Below are positions 1 through 7,306 of a DNA stretch of 64,000 nt, one piece after another (positions within the stretch are counted from its first letter, which is position 1; each line of letters starts with the position of its first letter). The position numbers and the translations under genes are program-made. A model generated the notes under the pieces. That model had not been told where the DNA came from. It did no database searches and was given only the letters and a program-made list of their open reading frames with translations. Origin of the DNA: Tidjanibacter sp. GTDB taxonomy: Bacteria > Bacteroidota > Bacteroidia > Bacteroidales > Rikenellaceae. The DNA lies in NCBI GenBank assembly GCA_017396085.1, contig JAFQNC010000024.1, forward strand, positions 1 to 64,000. Direction: 5' to 3'.

Positions 1-46
1 AACAGACGCCCCCGCCCTTCGGGCACCCCCTCTAACTTAGAGGGGG
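1..46. repeat. Two-hairpin palindromic element, copy 1
   Basis: This element contains a perfect palindrome at 26-46 (CCCCCTCTAA, C, TTAGAGGGGG) beside a small hairpin at 14-24 (GCCC-TTC-GGGC) and ends in AACAGACGCC. The same arrangement occurs in the opposite orientation at 41,172-41,221. The inner hairpin sequence differs there but its pairing is kept. It lies downstream of the leftward esterase gene and could serve as its terminator, although no long T run follows. Confidence 0.75.
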
Positions 47-48
47 AC

Positions 49-76
49 AATTTTGAATTTTGAATTTTGAATTTTG
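49..76. repeat. Heptamer tandem repeat (AATTTTG)x4
   Basis: Four exact head-to-tail copies of AATTTTG sit between the palindromic element and the stop codon of the leftward esterase. Related four-unit arrays of AATTCTC occur at 33,633 and 41,368. Confidence 0.9.
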
Positions 77-84
77 CATTCCTC

Positions 85-957
85 TTACTTGCCGTAGACC
101 ATTCGCAGAATCTTCTCGGCATAGCGCTCGCCCAGTAGCAGTTGGCCATTGCGACCAAAGTGGGGGTCGCTCTCGTCTTTGAGCATATCGCACCCCTCGC
201 TCGACACCCAATCGGAGTTGGGTATCTCCGTGGCTATGGTCCTGATGATGGGGTTGAACTTGTCCCTATTGGTGTGCCACGGCGCAATCTCGCCCGCCAC
301 AAAGGGCACGTTGCCCAACTCCGCACGCAAGCCCGACACAAGGGCTTTCAGTTTGTCCATATAGCCCGTGGGGTTGCTGCTGTTCGACTCGCCTTGGTGC
401 CACAGGATGCCACGCAGGGTGCCGTGGGCTGTGGCCTGCTTGGTGCGCCTTATGGCCTCATCGTAGAACGACAAACTCACACTCGACTTGTTGCCCGAAG
501 CATCGGTGTAGTCGAAGGTGGTTGTCTTACCCTTGGCCCACTCGTTGATGTTGGAGCCACCACGCGCGTTCACCACGAGGAGTATCTTGCGCCCCGTGGC
601 AGCGTGGACCCTCTTGGAGAAGCCCACACCCGGGTTGATTTGCTGGTGCTTCATATCCTTGCGGATGGTGGAGTATTGGTTCAGCGGGTTGGTTGCGGGC
701 ACCACCTTGCCCTCGGTGTCGAGCAGGTAGACTCCCTCAATGGGGCCAGTGAGGTCCTCGGGCAGCATTGTGCCACGACCTGCCATATTGCTCTGGCCGA
801 TGAGCAGGAACACGTCATACTCATCCTCCCCCTGCTCGGGCAACTGCTCGGAGGGGTTGGGCGTGGGTTTATGGGGCTTGGGAGGCTCCATCTGCGGATT
901 GGCACAGCCTCCCAAAACCATCATAACGGCCACAATAAGCGATAGTAATCGTTTCAT
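85..957 (-). CDS. SGNH/SASA-type carbohydrate esterase lipoprotein
   Basis: Probable acetylesterase of the sialate-O-acetylesterase-like (SASA, DUF303) group, which removes O-acetyl groups from glycans. Seen: a nucleophile-serine block GQSNMAGRG near the N-terminus, a central WHQGESNS block, and a C-terminal DPHFGRNG segment that would supply the Asp-His pair. The start at 957 is preferred over an upstream ATG at 987 because it gives a clean lipoprotein signal (MKRLLSLIVAVMMVLGGC), predicting a 290-residue lipid-anchored envelope protein. It is the last leftward gene in view, 31 bp after the BACON gene, so probably part of the PUL operon. A second SGNH esterase at 17.6 kb suggests a heavily acetylated substrate. 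The exact ester hydrolysed cannot be read from sequence. Confidence 0.85.
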   Translation of the reverse strand: MKRLLSLIVAVMMVLGGCANPQMEPPKPHKPTPNPSEQLPEQGEDEYDVFLLIGQSNMAGRGTMLPEDLTGPIEGVYLLDTEGKVVPATNPLNQYSTIRKDMKHQQINPGVGFSKRVHAATGRKILLVVNARGGSNINEWAKGKTTTFDYTDASGNKSSVSLSFYDEAIRRTKQATAHGTLRGILWHQGESNSSNPTGYMDKLKALVSGLRAELGNVPFVAGEIAPWHTNRDKFNPIIRTIATEIPNSDWVSSEGCDMLKDESDPHFGRNGQLLLGERYAEKILRMVYGK

Positions 958-988
958 TGTCGCTCTCTTTGTTCTCTTGTCGGTCAAA

Positions 989-2272
989 CTACAAGTTCAC
1001 AACCTTGATACAACGTGCATAGCGTGCGGTGCTGTGCTTGCCACCGTGGTTGTTGTCGTATTTTCCCCAACGGATGTAGTAGGCATTAGTAGCACTCTGC
1101 TGTGTACTTGAGAATGCACTATCACCGGAGGTCTTCTTGATGTCAAGGATAACACCATCGGCAGCGCAAGCCAAGATGTAACCCTCAAATGCCAGACGTG
1201 CAGCCAACTCGGCAGCGGTAATGTTCTCGTGGTTTTCCACGGTTGCATTGCCTGCCTCGGTACCATTGTAGGCCTCAAACAGAGTAACCAACTCGTTTCT
1301 TGCGGGCAGATACCAACCGCCACCTGCAATGTTGTCGCAGTAAGCAGCAGCGGGGAAGGTGGCCGCAAAGTCAACGCTGTTGGCAGTTGCAAAGGCCTTC
1401 ATTGCAGCTACGTTTACGGTACCATCTTCAGCGTCTATGGCCTCGGGAACATCGGCAGAAGCACCATTGATAACTTTCGGACTCCAAGCGAGTTTCTCAC
1501 CATAGGGATAGAGCACTTTACCCTTCTTGCCGTCCTCCGAAATCCAGAACAGTACGCCACCCTCAATGGTTGCACCAATAGCAATGGTGCCTTCGGCTGC
1601 CTTCTTATCTTGGGTTACAGCGATGGTCTCGCTCACGGTAGTGCCCTTGGTGTTCTTGGCAGTTACGGTAACGGTGGTGCTACGCTCGGCGCTACTCTCG
1701 TTGGCCGACAAAGCAGTCAGAGTGATATTCTTGTCGTCCTTCTCAGCCTTCAACCAAGCCTTGCCATCCTCGGCAACAGCAACGGTAACATCGGTCATAT
1801 TGCTCTCGTAGGAGATGATTGCCAAAGCAGCCTCGGCGCTGGTCAACTTGGCCTCTTTTGCACCAAGGGTAAGGGTGGGAGCAATCTCATCCTCCAACGC
1901 TTGGGTAACCGTTACGTCAATGGTGGTGGTGTTGATACCCTCGCCTGCGCTCACGTGAACAATACCATCACGGGTAACAGGATTGGGGTTGGCGGCGGTG
2001 GTGGTAACGGTCAAAGTGGTACCCTCCAACTTTGCGCTCAACCACGAAGCAGCCGAGTAGTCTACCTCTACGCTCAGCACATCGCTGTCGGAAGTGATGG
2101 TTGCCGTAGCCTTTGCACCTGCGGTCTTGGCCACATTGAGTGCTGCGGGTTCAATGGTTAGAGTTGCGGGGGTGTACTCCTCCTGCTGGATTTCGCCACC
2201 CTCTTCTCCTGCTGTACATCCCATTACCAATGCTGCAACGGCGATGCTTGCCAAATAGAAAAACTTTTTCAT
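989..2272 (-). CDS. BACON-domain lipoprotein, candidate surface glycan-binding protein
   Basis: A 427-residue lipoprotein with a signal ending LVMGC at Cys19. Residues about 35-125 and 130-220 are two beta-sandwich repeats of BACON type, each ending in the usual (I)xVTQ strand (VTVTQAL and IAVTQDK). Residues about 225-427 resemble the Fibrobacter-paralogue/DUF1566 (Lcl C-terminal) fold, with GGGWYLPARNEL and the closing ARCIKVV. BACON proteins in PULs commonly bind glycan at the cell surface or act as spacers. No catalytic motif is visible. It is downstream of susCD and the glycosidases in the same direction, so a glycan-binding role is inferred from position. The strong Thr/Ala bias fits a secreted beta-sandwich protein. 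Confidence 0.75.
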   Translation of the reverse strand: MKKFFYLASIAVAALVMGCTAGEEGGEIQQEEYTPATLTIEPAALNVAKTAGAKATATITSDSDVLSVEVDYSAASWLSAKLEGTTLTVTTTAANPNPVTRDGIVHVSAGEGINTTTIDVTVTQALEDEIAPTLTLGAKEAKLTSAEAALAIISYESNMTDVTVAVAEDGKAWLKAEKDDKNITLTALSANESSAERSTTVTVTAKNTKGTTVSETIAVTQDKKAAEGTIAIGATIEGGVLFWISEDGKKGKVLYPYGEKLAWSPKVINGASADVPEAIDAEDGTVNVAAMKAFATANSVDFAATFPAAAYCDNIAGGGWYLPARNELVTLFEAYNGTEAGNATVENHENITAAELAARLAFEGYILACAADGVILDIKKTSGDSAFSSTQQSATNAYYIRWGKYDNNHGGKHSTARYARCIKVVNL

Positions 2273-2335
2273 AGGTCTTTTTGTTTTGTTAGGTTAATTA
2301 TTGAATTGTGTTTATTGTGTTTTGTATTCTTCGCT

Positions 2336-4144
2336 CTATTTCTCCTTCACAACAGCACCCTCCGTGAGGCCATTCTCGTTGTAGGCATCAACGGTGTAGT
2401 AGTAGTCCACGCCCTTGGTGAGGATGTGCAGCGCAAGCGAGCACTTCTTGCCATCGTTCACCTGAATGGTCTGGTTGAGGTAGTCGGGCGCAATGCCAAA
2501 GCGCACGAGGTAGCCCTCGGCACCCTCCACGGGCTCCCACTTCACATCGCCAAACCTCTCGTCATTGCGGCACCTCGTGGCCTCAATGCCCTGCACCTGT
2601 GCGGGAGCCTCGCCACCTCCGTGGCCAAACACCCTCAAATCCCTCATACCGAACTTACCACCCGAGGTTGCGTGGTAGTTCACCACCTTCAGGTAACGAG
2701 CCGTGAGGGGCTCTTTAAGTTCGAGGTAGTCGTGGGCGTTGGAGGTCTTGTTTTTGCTGCGGTCGGCCACAAGGCTCCACTTCTCGCCATCGAGCGACCA
2801 GTAGAGTTTGTAGGCGGTGTAGTCCTCGCCACCTTCGACCAAAGCCATATCCCAATCCTGCTCGGCAAAGTTGAGCTGGATGGCACGGATGGTCTTTGCG
2901 GCTCCGAGGTCCATAGTCAGCCACTCGCCCTTGTCGCCACTGGCTGCCGACCACCAAGTGCGCACGTTCTCGTCAGAAGCGTTCTCCACGGGGAAGTCCT
3001 CCAATGTAGACGATGCGGTGCAAACCTTATCCTTCGAGAGCAACCACCAGCCTGCGCTGTTGCCCTTCGAGGCATCGAAGTTCTCTTGGTGCATAACCAT
3101 AGGCAGGTCGCCGAGGGTGGTCTTAACGCTCATACGCCCCTGCTCGTCAAAGTGTACGGGGAAGAGTCCGAGCCTGCGCTCAAAGGGGTTGTGGTTGCCC
3201 ACCCACATTGTGGAAATCTCCCACCAGTTGTCGTTCCTATCCTTGAAGGTACAGCTGTGGCCCGCACTACCGATGAAGCCGCCCACTTTGAGCGATACGG
3301 GGTTGTAGGGCTCCACACGGAAACCCTCGTTGGGCTGCTTGCTGGTCATCACCACATCGCAGTACCACACCGACAGGGTGCCGGGGGTGGCAAATTGCAA
3401 GTAGTAGGTGTCGCCCCTCTTGACAATCCACGAGCCCTCGGGGCAGGGGAGCCATTTGAACTTACCCCTCCACTCGGGAGCCTCAATCTCGTCCCACACC
3501 TCGCGGCGGCCAAAGTGATAGCCCGCCTCGCAGTCGTTCACATCGGTGATGTAGTCCATCAGCAGTCGCTCCGAGCCCTCAATCATACTCATCGTTGTGG
3601 GGTCCAACTCAAAGCACTTGATAGACTGGTCGGTGCCCAGACCGTGGAACACAAAGTAGCGCCCACCATCAATGAACAGTGAGGGGTCGGAGCAGCGGGG
3701 AATTTCGCCACACACCTCCCACAAGCCCTTGTCGGGCTCGGCCGAGCGCACAATCTTCACGGTTTTTTGCTTGCGGTCGCGGTTGAGTTTGATGAAGTAC
3801 ATATAGTTCTCATCGGCAGCCACTGCGGGGGCTGTATAACTTCCATTGTTAAGAGCAGCCTCCTCGACCTCCTTGTTGAAAAAGACGTTTTCCCAATTCA
3901 TCAGGTCGTCAGACACCCTATACCCACCAATGTCGTGGGTGGCAAAGAGGTAGTATTTGTCCTTGAAGTAGACCATCACGGGGTCGGCCGATGTGCGTGC
4001 ATCGGGGTCTTTGGGCTTGAAGGTGCCCCAACCATAGTCCAAGTCAATGGGGTTGCAGTAGGTTGTGGGGTGGTTGTTCACGAGGTCGCCACCGCAACCG
4101 CACAGCAGCAACGCTGCCAAAAGTGCAAAACCAAATCGTTTCAT
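2336..4144 (-). CDS. GH43-like glycosidase lipoprotein with discoidin and FN3-like domains
   Basis: A 602-residue lipoprotein (Cys17 in LLLCGC). Residues about 30-360 look like a five-bladed GH43 propeller: Asp54 in ADPVMVYF is the candidate base, Asp153 in SDPSLF the pKa modulator and Glu236 in CPEGSW the acid. Residues about 375-510 form an F5/8 type C (discoidin, CBM32-like) module ending YLKVVNYHATSGG...RDLRVFG, and about 515-602 an FN3-like domain. GH43 enzymes usually cleave alpha-L-arabinosides, beta-xylosides or beta-1,3-galactosides by inversion, and this one cannot be assigned to a subfamily by eye. It lies 71 bp after the clan-A-like glycosidase and is probably cotranscribed with it. 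Confidence 0.8.
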   Translation of the reverse strand: MKRFGFALLAALLLCGCGGDLVNNHPTTYCNPIDLDYGWGTFKPKDPDARTSADPVMVYFKDKYYLFATHDIGGYRVSDDLMNWENVFFNKEVEEAALNNGSYTAPAVAADENYMYFIKLNRDRKQKTVKIVRSAEPDKGLWEVCGEIPRCSDPSLFIDGGRYFVFHGLGTDQSIKCFELDPTTMSMIEGSERLLMDYITDVNDCEAGYHFGRREVWDEIEAPEWRGKFKWLPCPEGSWIVKRGDTYYLQFATPGTLSVWYCDVVMTSKQPNEGFRVEPYNPVSLKVGGFIGSAGHSCTFKDRNDNWWEISTMWVGNHNPFERRLGLFPVHFDEQGRMSVKTTLGDLPMVMHQENFDASKGNSAGWWLLSKDKVCTASSTLEDFPVENASDENVRTWWSAASGDKGEWLTMDLGAAKTIRAIQLNFAEQDWDMALVEGGEDYTAYKLYWSLDGEKWSLVADRSKNKTSNAHDYLELKEPLTARYLKVVNYHATSGGKFGMRDLRVFGHGGGEAPAQVQGIEATRCRNDERFGDVKWEPVEGAEGYLVRFGIAPDYLNQTIQVNDGKKCSLALHILTKGVDYYYTVDAYNENGLTEGAVVKEK

Positions 4145-4215
4145 CTTTGTTGTTTGTACCTATATTTATATATATCGTATGTGATTTTTCTCTCTATCTC
4201 GTCTTTCGTGTAGGC

Positions 4216-7200
4216 CTACCACACTTTGAGCACGGGTGCTGTGGGCGACTTGTGGCCCGCAACAAAGGCACTGCGGCCCTTGTCGAGGTCATCGCCCGGC
4301 TCACGCAACTCCCTAACGAGTAGCAGGGTGCAGTGGTCGGCACCGAGGCGTTTGAGGGCTTTGGTAACATCGAGCCAATAGTAACCCTCCTCGCCACGGA
4401 ACGAAATCTCACCCGCAACCTTATAATCGCCACCCACAATGCGGCTCTGGGTGGGGTGGAGTTGCTCCACATCGCTCCACTTGCGCCCGCTGCCGGCCTT
4501 GCTCTCCACCACGTAGGCGTGCAGGCGGTAGGGGGCTCCATCATTACTCTTGCCACTCACACCAACCACAATGCGACCTGCCGAAGCGATGTCCACGCCC
4601 GAGAGGTCAAAGTCAATGGCCGTAACGGCGTTGTGGTCTGCCCCTGCGGCATTCATCTCCACAGCGGTGTAGCCTTTGGGCCCCTTGGTGGCCTCGCCCA
4701 ACAAGAGGGTGGTGGAGCGGGTGGCTCGGATGGTCTGCATCTCGGCCTTCGGAGCGTGCAGGCTCAACAGAGTTACGCTCTGGGCGGGAATGGTCATATT
4801 AAGCACTCCATAGCGGTCGGTGGCAAGGATGCGACCATCGCCATAGTGGTTGTGGCTGACCTCCTCACACAGCAGAGGGGTGTTGGGCCCAACGCCCAAT
4901 CTTCTCATATCGAGTTCCAAGCGGGAGGTGTGAACCCCACGCTGAACTATCCACACATAGGTGTTGCCCTGCTCATCCTGCGAGGTACACACGTCAAGGT
5001 CATCACTCCTCACCGAGAGGTCGGTACGCAACAGAGGCCTCTGCTGCTTGAAGCCCTTGGCAAAGAGCCTTACGGTTTGTGCGGTGCGCTGGGTGCCGGC
5101 AACATCGAAGCACCCCTTCTCGATGGCCCCTTCGTTGGGAGCAAAGATTTTCACCTCCCTCACAAGGGCACGACCTTGGTCGGCAAAGGTTAGACGTACC
5201 TTTTCGCCCTTGACTGCCTTGTTCAGCAATATTCCGCAGCGACCATAGCGATTGTTCTCCTGCGTGGCCTCCTTCACGGTGGTCCACACCCCATTGCACA
5301 GCACCTCGGTCTTGAACTTACGCACACGGTCGGGGGCGGTAAAGACACCATATGAGGAGCCCGAGTAGATGGTAAGGGCACCAATCTCCCTCTCGCCTCC
5401 GAGGTCAATGGTTATGCTCTTGGGCCCATCGGCAGTGAATGCCCACACCGAAGAGTCGCTCTTGTCGCCATCGGTCAGAGCCTCGGCCGAGAAGAGTTGG
5501 TCGGTGCCACACACCTCCACGGGACATCCCAAAGCGATGTTCTCCATCGCATCCTCGGCATAGCGGAGACCCTTCCAAGTGTAGTGGTGGCCCGATTTGA
5601 TACCCTGCGGATAGGTGCTGCTGGTGGTGTTGGCAAACTTGAAGGCCCACATACCATAGCCCCCTCCGAGCATATTCTGGGTGTAGGTGCCCGCCCACTC
5701 CACAAAGAGCGAGGGCGAGTCCATCGTTTCATACTTGTCAATCAGATAGGCGTTCATCCAACGACCAATCTCGGTGAAGATGATGGGCTTGGTCTTACCT
5801 TGCGGGTGGTTGGCTTTGAGAATCTTGTCGATGCTCTCCACCTTACCCTTGTAGCCCACTGCGGGGATGTTGTAGGAGTGGGTGGAGAAGAGTTGCACGT
5901 TCTCCCTTGTGGTCATCGGGCGGCCCAGATAGTCGGTGCCCTCGGAGGCTGCCACTGCGGCCCACCAGTTGGTGTTGGTGCCAGCCGTCACGGGGCCCAC
6001 AAAGCGGCAATCGAGACTCTTACCATAGAGCCTGTTCACATCGGCCACAGCGCAGTGTACCGCATCGGAAGCCACCTTCATCAGTTCCACATAGAGGTCG
6101 AGGGGCATAGGACCTGCGTGGCGGTGGTTGGGCTCGTTTTTCATCGCAAACATCGACACATCGCCCCTGCGTGCGGCATAGAAGGCCAGCCCATAGAACT
6201 GCTGCCAGATGGTCCACTTGTTTTGCCACGAGGAATTGTAGCGCTTCTTGCCAAAGCCGCTCTGGATGAGCACTTCGGCCCCAATGCTTTTGAGTTGGTC
6301 GAGGGCATAGCCAAAGACCATTGTGTTGGTGGAGTGCACAGGCCTGTTGGCCTTCTCCTCAATCTTGCTCCATTTGAGATATTTTTCGCTCTCGGGGTTG
6401 GCCAGCAGGTCGGCTTTCAGTCGCTCAAAATCCTCGGCCGAGGCCACTTTGCTGGAGGTATCAATCCACTTCTCATTGACATAGGTGTCGCCATCGGCCC
6501 ACAAGCGCACAGCGTTCACATCGGCATACTCCAACCAAGCGGGGGCGTTTCCACCGGGCATAAAGTAGCCCTGATTGTAGCCCACATACTTCATCGTGTG
6601 GCCCACCTGCTCGGGGTAGACAGTGGCCTTGATGGTGGCGTTCTTGCCCAAACCGCCACCCTCTTGTTGCAACGAGGGGGTGTTCACCGGTGCAGGCTTG
6701 GCCATCTGTTTGTTCACTCGGCCCCAACCCTCAAACTCCATAATGCGGATGGGCTCGCCATCGGTGCTGTGGATGCGGAATTTGAAGGATGTGATGGGGG
6801 TCTTGAAGGTGAACGACACCCTGTCGAGGCGGTTTTCTGTGGTGAGCGTACCCTCAATGTCGGTCCAGTTGGCATCGTCCCAATATTGAAGAATGAAGTT
6901 CTTTACACACCAAAAACCATCGTGTTGTCCCCTCTCGGCCTGCTTTTTCTCCTTCTCGGGAATACCCGTGTAAATCACAATCGAGTCGATGTCGCAGTAG
7001 CGGGGCAGGGTTACCTCCAAGATGTGGGGTGGGCGCGAGGTGGGTGCCGACTCCCAAGTGGTGCGGCGGGTGAACTTACCATCCACAGCCATCTGCACCT
7101 CGGTGCGGGGGTTGGTTGAGGAGGCCTCCACGGTGGCTCCATAGAAGAGGTTGGTTTGTGCCTCGGCAGCCAGTGTGGCCACACTGCACGCTATGCCCAG

Positions 7201-7224
7201 CAGTATGTATCGCAGGTTTCTCAT
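4216..7224 (-). CDS. Large secreted glycosidase, probably clan GH-A, with two discoidin modules
   Basis: 1002 residues with a signal peptide (about 1-22, no lipobox). Residues about 30-165 form one F5/8 type C module. About 195-555 is a putative (beta/alpha)8 catalytic domain with FAMKNEPNH, Glu364 as candidate acid/base, and PIIFTEIGRW, Glu485 as candidate nucleophile, separated by about 120 residues as in clan GH-A. About 560-700 is a second discoidin module, and the remaining 300 residues are beta-rich (one block resembles a discoidin-associated beta-sandwich). I cannot place it in a numbered GH family; GH39/GH5/GH86-like relatives all remain possible. It lies between the GH2-like and GH43 genes in the leftward PUL arm. 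Confidence 0.65.
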   Translation of the reverse strand: MRNLRYILLGIACSVATLAAEAQTNLFYGATVEASSTNPRTEVQMAVDGKFTRRTTWESAPTSRPPHILEVTLPRYCDIDSIVIYTGIPEKEKKQAERGQHDGFWCVKNFILQYWDDANWTDIEGTLTTENRLDRVSFTFKTPITSFKFRIHSTDGEPIRIMEFEGWGRVNKQMAKPAPVNTPSLQQEGGGLGKNATIKATVYPEQVGHTMKYVGYNQGYFMPGGNAPAWLEYADVNAVRLWADGDTYVNEKWIDTSSKVASAEDFERLKADLLANPESEKYLKWSKIEEKANRPVHSTNTMVFGYALDQLKSIGAEVLIQSGFGKKRYNSSWQNKWTIWQQFYGLAFYAARRGDVSMFAMKNEPNHRHAGPMPLDLYVELMKVASDAVHCAVADVNRLYGKSLDCRFVGPVTAGTNTNWWAAVAASEGTDYLGRPMTTRENVQLFSTHSYNIPAVGYKGKVESIDKILKANHPQGKTKPIIFTEIGRWMNAYLIDKYETMDSPSLFVEWAGTYTQNMLGGGYGMWAFKFANTTSSTYPQGIKSGHHYTWKGLRYAEDAMENIALGCPVEVCGTDQLFSAEALTDGDKSDSSVWAFTADGPKSITIDLGGEREIGALTIYSGSSYGVFTAPDRVRKFKTEVLCNGVWTTVKEATQENNRYGRCGILLNKAVKGEKVRLTFADQGRALVREVKIFAPNEGAIEKGCFDVAGTQRTAQTVRLFAKGFKQQRPLLRTDLSVRSDDLDVCTSQDEQGNTYVWIVQRGVHTSRLELDMRRLGVGPNTPLLCEEVSHNHYGDGRILATDRYGVLNMTIPAQSVTLLSLHAPKAEMQTIRATRSTTLLLGEATKGPKGYTAVEMNAAGADHNAVTAIDFDLSGVDIASAGRIVVGVSGKSNDGAPYRLHAYVVESKAGSGRKWSDVEQLHPTQSRIVGGDYKVAGEISFRGEEGYYWLDVTKALKRLGADHCTLLLVRELREPGDDLDKGRSAFVAGHKSPTAPVLKVW

Positions 7225-7306
7225 AGATTGTTCGCTCGTTGCGGACAGCGGTGTCCGTCTGGGTTATATATTCTTGTTTTCGTTTCTATTCTCCTTTGGT
7301 TGATAC

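Noticed and set aside
2306..3682. Long rightward frame opposite the GH43 gene
   Set aside because: Shadow of a GC-rich coding strand; no recognisable domain, and the GH43-discoidin product on the other strand is convincing. The same holds for the frames opposite the GH2-like, clan-A-like, mutA and tuf genes.
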